Source: Marichromatium bheemlicum (lineage in GTDB: Bacteria; Pseudomonadota; Gammaproteobacteria; Chromatiales; Chromatiaceae). From it: 38,221 nucleotides of DNA. The stretch covers positions 1 through 38,221 of the forward strand of contig NZ_JAAXKX010000027.1 in the NCBI RefSeq assembly GCF_012276755.1, given 5' to 3'. Below are positions 18,897 through 27,537 of this stretch, one piece after another. Every line of letters starts with the position of its first letter. The stretch's first letter is position 1. The notes beneath the pieces are model-generated. The model had not been told where the DNA came from, ran no database searches, and saw only the letters and a list, made by a program, of their open reading frames with translations. The translations under genes and the position numbers were made by a program.

Positions 18897-19904
18897 TCAC
18901 TCCATCAGCTCGACCTCGACCCCCAGCGCCTCGATGCGCTCGCGCCGCGCTGCCAGATAGCGCTGGAAGCTCGGCTGCCAGCGATAGGCACCGGTGGCGA
19001 CATAGTCGAGCGCGCCGTGCAGATGGAAGGCGCGCAGCTCGCCCTCGGCACGGAAGACCTCGCGTCCGGCGGCGTCGAAGAACACCAGGGTCGGGGTGTA
19101 GAGGATACCGAGTGCGTCGGCCCAGGTGCGCGCGGCGCGGGCAGCGCCGTCCGGGGTCTGTAGCGGCGCCTCGGCGTCGATGTCGACGAGCGCCACGTCG
19201 AAGGCACTGAGCGCATGGGCCAGCGCCGGTCGACGCAGCAGGTCGTCGTGGAGTCGGTCGCAGCCGCGGCAGGTGCGTTGCTCGAACAGCACCAGTAGCG
19301 GGCGTGGCGACTGGTCGCGGTTGTCGGCCAAGCGCAGCGGTGGTTCGAGAAAACCGGTCTCGTGGTGCAGCTCGCCGCTCGCCGGCGGACTGCCGCGCCT
19401 GGCGTGGAAGTCGGCGAAGCGCTCACCAAACTGCTCGCGCCGCTCGGCGACATAGGCCAGCGCCGAGGCCAGGCGCGCCGGTGGCTGGTAGCCGTTGACC
19501 CGCAGCACCACGGCGCCGACCTCGTCGAGCAGCAGCAGCGTTGGGGTGAACTGCACCCCGAGGGCGACGGCCAGCCCCTTCTCGGTGGTGGTCTGGCCGT
19601 CGAGCCCGATGACCTCGCGGTCGCCCCAGATGTTGAGGGCGATGACCTCGAAGCGCTCCTGTGCCAGTCGCGCGATCTCGGGGTCGGCGAGGTTCACCCG
19701 CAGCAGCAGGGCGCAGTAGGGGCAGCCGTCCTGGTAGAAGTAGAGCATCAGCCGGCGGTCTGCGGCGGTGGCCTCGGCGACGTCCTCGGCGAGATCGAGG
19801 AAGGACTGCTTGAACCATGAGGGGTGTTCTGGGGGCGTGGCGAGGGCACTGGCCGATGGCCCGAGCAGGAACGCGAGTAGGATGGAACGCAGGCTGGCGG
19901 GCAT
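18897..19904 (-). CDS. Exported protein with two thioredoxin-like domains
   Basis: The product has a cleavable signal peptide (MPASLRSILLAFLLGPSASA, cleavage probably after ALA at 22), so it acts in the periplasm. Two thioredoxin-fold halves are seen. The first has CPYC (C61, C64) and a cis-proline segment FTPTLLLL near residue 120. The second has CRGC (C212, C215) and YTPTLVFF. Both keep potentially redox-active cysteine pairs, so disulfide reduction or relay is likely, similar to SoxW or thioredoxin_2 proteins. The chosen ATG has a strong GAGGAGG ribosome-binding site and gives 335 aa. It lies 47 bases after aceK on the same strand and may be read through from it, although no metabolic link to aceK is known. 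Confidence 0.82.
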   Translation of the reverse strand: MPASLRSILLAFLLGPSASALATPPEHPSWFKQSFLDLAEDVAEATAADRRLMLYFYQDGCPYCALLLRVNLADPEIARLAQERFEVIALNIWGDREVIGLDGQTTTEKGLAVALGVQFTPTLLLLDEVGAVVLRVNGYQPPARLASALAYVAERREQFGERFADFHARRGSPPASGELHHETGFLEPPLRLADNRDQSPRPLLVLFEQRTCRGCDRLHDDLLRRPALAHALSAFDVALVDIDAEAPLQTPDGAARAARTWADALGILYTPTLVFFDAAGREVFRAEGELRAFHLHGALDYVATGAYRWQPSFQRYLAARRERIEALGVEVELME

Positions 19905-19951
19905 GGCGACCTCCTCGGTGGATTGGCCGGGGCGTGTGGCCTGTGCGCAGT

Positions 19952-21697
19952 CTAGCCGATGGTCGGGGGGGTGTCGGGGCTGGGGAAGCGGCGTGTCTCG
20001 GGGTAGGGAAAGACGTCCTCGAGCCGGCCGCGGCGGATATGGGTCTGGCGCTCGCGCCACCAGGCCGGATCGAGCAGCTCGCCATGGAGTTCACGAAACA
20101 GCGCGCGGATGCGCGGGTCGGTGAGCAGGAAGGTCTCGAACTCCTCGGGGAAGACATCGGTCGGGCCGATGCTGTACCAGGGCTCGTCGGCCAGCTCCAG
20201 CTCCGGGTAGGGCGCCTCGGGGATCTTGCGGAAGTTGCACTCGGTGAGATAGCAGAGCTCGTCGTAGTCGTAGAACACCACCCGGCCGCGACGGGTGACG
20301 CCGAAGTTCTTGAACAGGAAGTCGCCGGGGAAGATGTCGGCGGCGGCGAGCTGGCGGATGGCGTCGCCGTACTCGGCCACCGCGTGACGTGCGTCCTCGG
20401 CGTCGGCCTCCTGCAGATAAAGGTTGAGCGGGGCCATGCGCCGCTCGATATAGAGATGCTTGATGATCAGGTGCTCGCCGTCGTGCTCGAGGCTGCCGGG
20501 GCACTCCTCCTCGAGCAGCGCGCGTAGCGCCGGGGAGAAGCGCGCGGCGGGGAAGGCGACGTGTGAGTACTCCCAGGAGTCGGCCATGCGCCCGACACGG
20601 TCGTGGAGCTTGACCAGCTGGTACTTCTCCTTGACCGCCTCGCGGCTCATCTCCTTCTGCGGCGGGAAGCGGTCCTTGATCACCTTGAACACGAAGGGGA
20701 AGGAGGGCAGGGTGAAGACGCACATCACCATGCCGCGGATCCCCGGGGCGATGACGAACTCGTCGGCGGAGTGACGCAGGTGCTTGAGGAAGTCGCGATA
20801 GAACTCCGCCTTGCCGAACTTCTGCAGCCCGATGGCGGTGTAGAGTTCGGCCTTGCCCTTGCGCGGCAGTAGCGGGCGGAGGAACTCGACGACCGCCGCC
20901 GGCACCTCGGTGTCGACCATGAAGTAGGCACGCGAGAAGCTGAAGACGTCGGAGAGTTCGTCCTCGCCGACGAGCAGGGTGTCGACATAGAGTCCGTGTT
21001 GCTCGTCGTTGAGGATGGGGAGGGCGAAGGGGATCTGGTCGGCGCCGTTGATCGCCTTGCCGATGAGATAGGCGGCCTTGTTGCGGAAGAAGGGACGGCG
21101 CAGCACTGCGAGCTGGAAGTTCTGCTGGCGGCTCTGTCCGGCAGGGAAACGTCGGCGTACCGCGCGCAGCAGACAGCGCAGGTCGTGACGGGGGGCGCGG
21201 AAGCGTCGGGTGAAGCCGGCATCGGCGATGAGCCGTGCGAGCACCCGGGCGAAGCCGTCGCGGGTGGGGTAATAGGGTCGGTAGATCGGCTCCTCGGCCT
21301 CGAGGTGCTCGGTGGAGATCATCGGCCAGACGAAGATATAGCGGTTGTCGTAATAGCGCCGGTCGAACAGGCGGCAGAACACCGAGTTGTAGAAGGTCTC
21401 GGCCAGTTCGGGCTGGCGGTGTTGGGGCAGCAGCCGCAGGTATTCGACCTTGACCCGTTGCCACAACGCATCGCTCGGGTCGCGCAACTGGAAGGTGCGG
21501 CGCAGCAGCGCCACGGTCTCGCCGACCCGGGTGTCGTAATAGCTGATGCGTTCGCGCGCCGCGCCCTGCACCGCACCCCAGTCGGCCTGTTCGAAACGCG
21601 ACAGGCCCTGACTGGTGCAGGCGCGGAACAGTCGGTAGTGGCGCTCGAAGCCGTCGAGGATGGCCTCGGCGATGCGCTTTGCCTCGGTCCAGGCCAT
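19952..21697 (-). CDS. aceK: Isocitrate dehydrogenase kinase/phosphatase
   Basis: AceK phosphorylates and dephosphorylates isocitrate dehydrogenase, pushing isocitrate into the glyoxylate shunt when acetate or similar substrates are used. The 581-aa product is near the E. coli length (578). The N-terminus MAWTEAKRIAEAILDGFERHYRLF and the block GMVMCVFTLPSFPFVFKVIKD are typical of the family. The C-terminal kinase-like region carries the segment DIFPGDFLFKNFGVTRRGRV followed by a DYDELCYLTECNFRKIP block with acidic metal ligands. The start ATG is 10 bases after the rraA-like stop. The order aceA, rraA-like, aceK keeps the usual aceA-to-aceK polarity with one gene inserted. Confidence 0.95.
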   Translation of the reverse strand: MAWTEAKRIAEAILDGFERHYRLFRACTSQGLSRFEQADWGAVQGAARERISYYDTRVGETVALLRRTFQLRDPSDALWQRVKVEYLRLLPQHRQPELAETFYNSVFCRLFDRRYYDNRYIFVWPMISTEHLEAEEPIYRPYYPTRDGFARVLARLIADAGFTRRFRAPRHDLRCLLRAVRRRFPAGQSRQQNFQLAVLRRPFFRNKAAYLIGKAINGADQIPFALPILNDEQHGLYVDTLLVGEDELSDVFSFSRAYFMVDTEVPAAVVEFLRPLLPRKGKAELYTAIGLQKFGKAEFYRDFLKHLRHSADEFVIAPGIRGMVMCVFTLPSFPFVFKVIKDRFPPQKEMSREAVKEKYQLVKLHDRVGRMADSWEYSHVAFPAARFSPALRALLEEECPGSLEHDGEHLIIKHLYIERRMAPLNLYLQEADAEDARHAVAEYGDAIRQLAAADIFPGDFLFKNFGVTRRGRVVFYDYDELCYLTECNFRKIPEAPYPELELADEPWYSIGPTDVFPEEFETFLLTDPRIRALFRELHGELLDPAWWRERQTHIRRGRLEDVFPYPETRRFPSPDTPPTIG

Positions 21698-21707
21698 GGT
21701 CGGGTGC

Positions 21708-22193
21708 TTAGCCGAGCGCGAGCGCGCGGGCGGCGATCACCACGCCGTCCTCGTCACAATAGAGCTGATCGCCTGGGACGACGCGTGCCCCGGCGATGTG
21801 GATCGGGATGTCGCGCTGGCCCTCGCCGCGACGGTGGCTCTTGCGCGGGGTGCTGGCCAGCGCCTTGATGCCGATGGCCATAGCGGCGAGTTCGACGCGA
21901 TCGCGCACACAGCCGTTGATCACTACCCCAGCCCAGCCCTGCTCGACGGCGCGTGCGGCGATCTGGTCGCCGAGCATGGCGCAGCGCAGCGAGCCGCCGG
22001 CATCGACCACTAGCACTCGACCCGCGCCGGGCTCGGCCAGGGTCGACTTGACCAGCGAGTTGTCCTCGTAACACTTGATGGTGACCGCCTCCCCGCTGAA
22101 GCGCGAGCGGCCGCCGAAGTCTTGGAACACCGGGTCGCAGACTTGCAGGGTCTCGCCCTCTTGGTCGTAGAGATCGGCGGTCTTGAAATCCAT
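21708..22193 (-). CDS. rraA: RraA-fold protein (RNase E inhibitor-like or HMG/oxaloacetate aldolase-type)
   Basis: This 161-aa protein belongs to the RraA family. E. coli RraA binds and inhibits RNase E. Relatives are class II aldolases for 4-hydroxy-4-methyl-2-oxoglutarate that also decarboxylate oxaloacetate. The sequence begins MDFKTADLYDQEGETLQVCD and contains VVDAGGSLRCAMLGDQIAA. It carries D76, then R97-D98 exactly 20 residues later, and E101 (NGCVRDRVE), fitting the D-x20-R-D aldolase motif. E. coli RraA has Gln after this Arg. A GGAGA ribosome-binding site precedes the ATG. Its place between aceA and aceK makes an oxaloacetate or glyoxylate-related reaction worth testing. The gene symbol follows family convention; true RraA function is not proven. 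Confidence 0.88.
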   Translation of the reverse strand: MDFKTADLYDQEGETLQVCDPVFQDFGGRSRFSGEAVTIKCYEDNSLVKSTLAEPGAGRVLVVDAGGSLRCAMLGDQIAARAVEQGWAGVVINGCVRDRVELAAMAIGIKALASTPRKSHRRGEGQRDIPIHIAGARVVPGDQLYCDEDGVVIAARALALG

Positions 22194-22233
22194 GCGCGGG
22201 GTCTCCTGATACGGCTGGGACGATGCGGTGCGG

Positions 22234-22261
22234 GCGCCGGGGCACGGTGGCGCCCCGGCGC
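22234..22261 (-). promoter_or_regulatory. Alternative hairpins in the aceA-rraA gap
   Basis: GCGCCGGGG (22234-22242) can pair with CCCCGGCGC (22253-22261). Alternatively GGGCGCC (22233-22239) pairs with GGCGCCC (22249-22255). The two folds exclude each other. The element sits in the 82-base gap after the aceA stop codon and has no T-tract. It may lower downstream rraA-aceK expression relative to aceA. Confidence 0.45.
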
Positions 22262-22275
22262 GGGGGAGGACGTTG

Positions 22276-23586
<1,311 letters not shown>

Positions 23587-23870
23587 GGGGTACTCCTTCT
23601 TGATCGTGTCGGTTCGCGCGATCTGACTTGTCCTCCCGGCCTCGTGGTCTCCGTGCACGGTGGTCCGTGGAGGCGAATCGGCGGATGATTGAGCGTCATG
23701 GTAGGTCTTGGAGGGATGAAACTACCCCGGGTTCCGAGCATTTGGCGAGTCAATTATCCTAATTCTGTCCATTAGTTTTGATAATTATCAATGATGAGAT
23801 CTCCACAGATTTCCGCTCCCGGTCCGATTGAGGCCGACGCGTCCCGTCCTCGGTTGCATGGAGCAGTGGT
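23587..23870. promoter_or_regulatory. Divergent aceA/pdxH promoter region
   Basis: The stretch from about 23745 to 23805 is strikingly AT-rich for this genome. A minus-strand candidate for aceA is TTGATA (complement of 23786-23791 region), then about 18 bases, then CAGAAT. A perfect 14-bp palindrome, TTGATAATTATCAA, occupies 23778-23791 and overlaps this -35 position. Confidence 0.4.
23778..23791. promoter_or_regulatory. 14-bp AT-rich palindrome, candidate operator
   Basis: TTGATAATTATCAA is its own reverse complement. It lies between divergent aceA and pdxH, where a repressor or activator of the glyoxylate shunt could bind. Its GATAAT/ATTATC halves recall Fur-type sites, but they overlap at the centre instead of being one base apart, so the regulator is not assigned. 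Confidence 0.4.
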
Positions 23871-24512
23871 ATGAGCGCGACCCCAGAGCAGATCCGCGTC
23901 CAGGGCATGGCGCAGGGGCTGGCACGCGAGTCGCTCGCCGCCGATCCCTTCTCCCAGTTCGAGCAGTGGTACCAGGTGGCGGTCGGTAGCGGCATCCCCG
24001 AGCCCAATGCGATGACGGTCTCCACCGTCGACGGCGAGGGGCAGCCCTCTTCGCGCACCGTACTGATGAAGCTCTACGACCAGCGTGGGTTCGTCTTCTT
24101 CACCAACTACGCGAGTCGCAAATCACGCCAGATCGAGGGCAATCCTCGGGTCTATCTGCTGTTTCCCTGGGTGGCGCTGGCGCGTCAGGTGGGGATCTCG
24201 GGGCGTGCCGAGCGGATCTCGGCGGCCGAGTCCTTCCGCTACTTCACCTCGCGCGCGCGCGGCAGTCAGATCGGCGCCTGGGCCTCGCCGCAGAGTCAGG
24301 TGATCCGCTCGCGAGCGATGCTCGAGGCCAAGGTCGAGGAGATGCGCCAGCGCTTCCGCGATGGCAAGATCCCGCTGCCCGAGTTCTGGGGCGGCTACCG
24401 CGTCGTCCCCGACAGCATCGAGTTCTGGCAGGGCCGTGACTGTCGCCTGCACGACCGCTTCCTCTACCGCCGCGCGGAGACGGGCTGGGACATCGAGCGG
24501 TTGGCGCCCTAG
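23871..24512 (+). CDS. pdxH: Pyridoxine/pyridoxamine 5'-phosphate oxidase
   Basis: PdxH is an FMN enzyme that oxidises pyridoxine or pyridoxamine 5'-phosphate to pyridoxal 5'-phosphate. The 213-aa product has the normal length. Conserved blocks are EPNAMTVSTVDGEGQPSSRT, the FMN/PLP-binding VLMKLYDQRGFVFFTNYASR, SRKSRQIEGNPRVYLLFPW, WASPQSQVI, and the C-terminal signature of the family, PDSIEFWQGRDCRLHDRFLY. The ATG is preceded by GGAG. It is divergent from aceA and followed by the heptamer-repeat island, so it appears to be a single-gene unit. Confidence 0.96.
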   Translation: MSATPEQIRVQGMAQGLARESLAADPFSQFEQWYQVAVGSGIPEPNAMTVSTVDGEGQPSSRTVLMKLYDQRGFVFFTNYASRKSRQIEGNPRVYLLFPWVALARQVGISGRAERISAAESFRYFTSRARGSQIGAWASPQSQVIRSRAMLEAKVEEMRQRFRDGKIPLPEFWGGYRVVPDSIEFWQGRDCRLHDRFLYRRAETGWDIERLAP

Positions 24513-24520
24513 GGAAGGGG

Positions 24521-24969
24521 CAGCCACCAGCCATCAGTTTTCAGCCGCCAGTGGGGGAGGGCAATTTTCCGCTGACGGCTGCTGGTTTGAACCACAAAGA
24601 CGCGAAGTGCGCAAAGTTAGGGACGGCTTTTGGTTATCGCCAGCCGCCAGCGATCAGCGACCAGCCGCCAGTGGGGAAGGAGCAGTCTCATGACTGGAGG
24701 CTGGAGGCTCTCCCCCCTTGCTTCGCCGCCTTTGCGTCTTTGCGGTTCGAACCAGCTTCCAGCGATCAGCTTCCAGCCTCCAGTCGGGGAGACTGCTGCC
24801 CGGTCTACGAATCTGCAGACCGTTCGCTTGCTTTGCGCCCTTCGCGCCTTTGCGGTTCAATCTCCTGGCGGCTGGCGGCTGGCGGCTGGCGGCTGGCGGC
24901 TGGCGGCTGGCGGCTGGCGGCTGGCGGCTGGCGGCTGGCGGCTGGCGGCTGGCGGCTGAAAGCTGAATA
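24521..24969. repeat. Composite heptamer-repeat island
   Basis: The gap after pdxH is built from 7-bp units. Three 35-base cassettes of five CAG-initial heptamers lie at 24521-24555, 24641-24675 and 24753-24787, each ending in CAGTGGG or CAGTCGG. Units in the opposite orientation are at 24572-24585 and 24694-24707. A ~30-base motif related to TTGAACCGCAAAGRCGCGAAG occurs once forward (24586-24616) and twice reversed (24716-24752, 24830-24860). A long opposite-orientation array closes the island. Forward and reverse units are complementary and could form extended hairpins. Translated frames here give repeats such as GGWRLAA and are treated as non-coding. Confidence 0.9.
24865..24969. repeat. 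Tandem array of 13 CTGGCGG heptamers
   Basis: Positions 24865-24955 are 13 identical tandem copies of CTGGCGG, followed by CTGAAAG and CTGAATA in the same register. The perfect identity suggests recent slippage expansion. The reverse complement, CCGCCAG, is the unit of the dispersed CAG-initial cassettes upstream. Confidence 0.95.
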
Positions 24970-25031
24970 ATGCCGCTTTGTCCATCAACCGCGACCGCGC
25001 TGTGTGAGCGCCGGCCCGAGACTCAGTATCC

Positions 25032-26342
25032 ATGTCCGAACACGCCAAGACCTATCGTATCGGCCCGATTCATCTTGCCCCCGAGATCAGCCTGCGCCAC
25101 GGCTGGACCTTCATGGTCGTGGCCTTCTTCTCGATCGGGCTGATGGTCTTCGTCTCCATTGGTCAGACCTACATCCTCAACGAGCATCTCGGCATCCCCG
25201 AATCGAGCCAGGGCCGGATCAGCGGCAACCTGGTGTTCCTCACCGAGATCGTCACCCTGTTGCTGTTCCTCCCCGCCGGGGTGCTGATGGACCGCCTCGG
25301 ACGGCGTACCGTCTATGGTGTCGGTTTCCTGCTGTTGGCGCTGACCTATGTGCTCTACCCCCTTGCTACCTCGGTGGAGATGCTTTACGGCTTCCGGGTG
25401 ATCTATGCGCTCGGCGTGGTCGCCGTCGCCGGGGCGCTGTCGACGGTGCTCGCCGACTATCCCGCCGAGCGCTCGCGCGGCAAGCTGGTGGCCCTGGTCG
25501 GGGTGCTCAGTGGGCTCGGCGTGGTGATCGTCAGTCAGGGGCTGGGGGCGTTGCCCAAGGTGTTCACCAACGCCGGTCTCGACGGTGTCGAGGCCGGGCG
25601 TCTGACGCACTTCATCATCGCCGGGTTGTCGGCGGCCGTCGCGGTGCTGGTCTTCTGGGGACTCAAGCCGGGTGTTCCGACCCGGCACGATGCGCGCCCG
25701 GGGGTACGTACCCTGTTCGCCAGCGGTTTTGCCCAGGCGCGTAATCCGCGCATCCTGCTTGCTTATGCCTCGGCCTTCATCGCTCGGGGGGATCAGTCGG
25801 TCAATGCGACCTTCATCATCCTCTGGGGGACGCTGGCGGGTAAGGCGGCGGGGATGGAGGCGGCCGAGGCGGTGCTGGCCGGGACCGTGATCTTCGTCAT
25901 CACCCAGCTCTCAGCGTTGGTTTGGGCGCCGCTGCTCGGTCCATTGCTCGATCGCATCGATCGCGTCACCGCCATGGCCCTCTGCATGGGGCTGGCCGCA
26001 CTCGGCAACCTGGCGCCGCTGCTGCTCGACGACCCGTTGGCGCGCATCGGTATCCTCTTCTTCATCCTGCTCGGGATCGGCCAGATCAGCGTCTTTCTGG
26101 CCGGGCAGTCACTGGTCGGTCAGGAGGCGCCGGCGGCGCAGCGTGGCTCGGTGCTCGGGGCCTTTAACGTCACTGGAGCGATCGGCATCCTGTTGATCAC
26201 CCTGGTCGGGGGCTATCTCTTCGACCATGTCGATCCGCGTGCGCCCTTCGTGGTCGTTGGTACGATCAACCTGCTGCTGTTGTTCGCGAGTCTCTATGTG
26301 CGTTGGCGCCATCCCCAGGTCGGGGGCGCCGAGCAGCGTTGA
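25032..26342 (+). CDS. Major facilitator superfamily transporter
   Basis: This is a 436-aa secondary transporter of the inner membrane. About 12 hydrophobic segments can be counted, starting with WTFMVVAFFSIGLMVFVSIG near residues 26-45 and ending with VVVGTINLLLLFASLYV. The MFS motif-A-like loop GVLMDRLGRRTVYG follows the second segment. A polar loop lies in the middle (about residues 215-230). The substrate cannot be told from sequence. The gene stands alone: the repeat island lies upstream and a hairpin follows the stop codon. The ATG has no strong Shine-Dalgarno sequence. Confidence 0.85.
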   Translation: MSEHAKTYRIGPIHLAPEISLRHGWTFMVVAFFSIGLMVFVSIGQTYILNEHLGIPESSQGRISGNLVFLTEIVTLLLFLPAGVLMDRLGRRTVYGVGFLLLALTYVLYPLATSVEMLYGFRVIYALGVVAVAGALSTVLADYPAERSRGKLVALVGVLSGLGVVIVSQGLGALPKVFTNAGLDGVEAGRLTHFIIAGLSAAVAVLVFWGLKPGVPTRHDARPGVRTLFASGFAQARNPRILLAYASAFIARGDQSVNATFIILWGTLAGKAAGMEAAEAVLAGTVIFVITQLSALVWAPLLGPLLDRIDRVTAMALCMGLAALGNLAPLLLDDPLARIGILFFILLGIGQISVFLAGQSLVGQEAPAAQRGSVLGAFNVTGAIGILLITLVGGYLFDHVDPRAPFVVVGTINLLLLFASLYVRWRHPQVGGAEQR

Positions 26343-26350
26343 GTGACGCC

Positions 26351-26376
26351 GATGACCGGGGTGCGCCCCGGTCATC
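26351..26376. terminator. Hairpin after the MFS gene
   Basis: GATGACCGGGG (26351-26361) pairs perfectly with CCCCGGTCATC (26366-26376) over loop TGCG, 8 bases after the stop codon. No T-tract follows, but position and stability fit transcript ending. Confidence 0.6.
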
Positions 26377-26438
26377 CGTGTTGGCGCCCGCTGCTGGTTG
26401 ATGTCTAGGGGCGGGAGGTCGAGCGGCGATCGGGCACA

Positions 26439-26463
26439 AAAAACCGGCACGAGGCCGGTTTTT
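26439..26463 (-). terminator. Intrinsic terminator of ispB-tRNA-Pro
   Basis: AAAAACCGGC (26439-26448) pairs with GCCGGTTTTT (26454-26463). Read on the minus strand, a T-run follows the stem, giving a classic Rho-independent terminator 16 bases beyond the tRNA 3' end. It may also act on plus-strand transcripts from the MFS side. Confidence 0.85.
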
Positions 26464-26479
26464 CTGATCTAGCGGAGAT

Positions 26480-26556
26480 TGGTCGGGGTGACTGGATTCG
26501 AACCAGCGACTTCTGCCTCCCGAAGACAGCGCTCTACCAAGCTGAGCTACACCCCG
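26480..26556 (-). tRNA. tRNA-Pro, anticodon CGG
   Basis: On the minus strand the sequence starts CGGGGTGTAGCTCAG and forms a full cloverleaf of 77 bases including an encoded CCA. The anticodon stem CTGTC/GGCAG encloses loop TTCGGGA, so the anticodon is CGG. The T-arm GCTGGTTCGAATCCAGT and the first base pair C1-G72, typical of bacterial tRNA-Pro, are visible. It starts 12 bases after the ispB stop codon, with no terminator in between. Confidence 0.96.
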
Positions 26557-26568
26557 ATATCGGGAATC

Positions 26569-27537
26569 TTAATACGACCGGCTGACGGCAAAGTCGGCCA
26601 GCGTTGCCATGGCTTCACGTGCGGGACTCGGGTCGAGGATCTCGAGTGCCTTACGGGCCTTTGCGGCGTGCCGTTTAGCAAGATCGCCAGTATATGCAAT
26701 TGCGTCGGTGGATGCAATAGCCTCGATGACCGAATCGATCCGCTCGCGACCACCGTGCTCGATGCAGTCGCGCAGCATCGTACGCTGCTCGGGGGTGCCG
26801 ACGGCCATGGCGCGGATCAGCGGCAGGGTGGGCTTGCCCTCATCGAGGTCGTCGCCGACGTTCTTGTCGAGCGCGGTGTTGTCGGCGCTGTAGTCGAGCG
26901 CGTCGTCGATCAGCTGGAAGGCGATGCCGAGATTGAGACCATAGCTGGCGACCGCTTCCTCGGCCTCCGGCGAGACCCCGGCGAGGATCGCGCCAAGTCG
27001 GGTGCCGGCGGAGAACAGGGTGGCGGTCTTGCGCTCGATGACCTCCATGTAACGCGCCTCGTCGGTGTCGGCGTCACGCGCGTTGAGCAGCTGTAGCACC
27101 TCGCCGGCGGCGATGCGGTTGGTGGCGTGTGCGAGCACTTCCATCACGCGCATGCTGCCGACGTCGACCATCATCTCGAAGGCGCGCGAGTAGAGGAAGT
27201 CGCCGACCAGTACGCTGGCCTCGTTGCCCCAAACGGCGTTGGCCGTCTCGCGGTTGCGACGCATCTCGGAGTTGTCGATGACGTCGTCGTGGAGCAGGGT
27301 CGAGGTGTGGATGAACTCCACGATCGCGGCCACATCGATATGATGTTGGCCGCTGTAGCCGCAGGCGCGAGCAGCGAGCAGCACGGAGAGCGGTCGCAGC
27401 CGTTTGCCGCCGCTGTTGACGATGTAGTGACCGATCTGGTTGATCAGGACGACATCGGACTCGAGCCGACGCAGGATCAGGGCATCCACCGCCTTCGAAT
27501 CGTCGGCGACGGGGTGTCGAATCGTGGAGAGGTCCAT
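26569..27537 (-). CDS. ispB: Octaprenyl diphosphate synthase
   Basis: IspB elongates farnesyl diphosphate with isopentenyl diphosphate to make the ubiquinone/menaquinone side chain. Both aspartate-rich motifs that bind Mg-diphosphate are present: D84-D85-x-x-D88 in LLHDDVIDNS and D211-D212-x-x-D215 in QLIDDALDY. GGKRLRPL is the conserved diphosphate-binding segment. Length is 322 aa, near E. coli IspB (323). It is divergent from rplU, the conserved gammaproteobacterial arrangement. tRNA-Pro lies directly downstream on the same strand, before the only terminator. Chain length (C40 or other) cannot be proven from sequence. Confidence 0.95.
   Translation of the reverse strand: MDLSTIRHPVADDSKAVDALILRRLESDVVLINQIGHYIVNSGGKRLRPLSVLLAARACGYSGQHHIDVAAIVEFIHTSTLLHDDVIDNSEMRRNRETANAVWGNEASVLVGDFLYSRAFEMMVDVGSMRVMEVLAHATNRIAAGEVLQLLNARDADTDEARYMEVIERKTATLFSAGTRLGAILAGVSPEAEEAVASYGLNLGIAFQLIDDALDYSADNTALDKNVGDDLDEGKPTLPLIRAMAVGTPEQRTMLRDCIEHGGRERIDSVIEAIASTDAIAYTGDLAKRHAAKARKALEILDPSPAREAMATLADFAVSRSY

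Noticed and set aside
24865-24969. CRISPR array
   Set aside because: Units are 7 bases with no spacers and there are no cas genes.
24551-24970. Open frames on both strands through the heptamer island (for example with GGWRLAA repeats)
   Set aside because: The products are direct translations of a 7-bp repeat; the open frames are a by-product of a stop-free unit.
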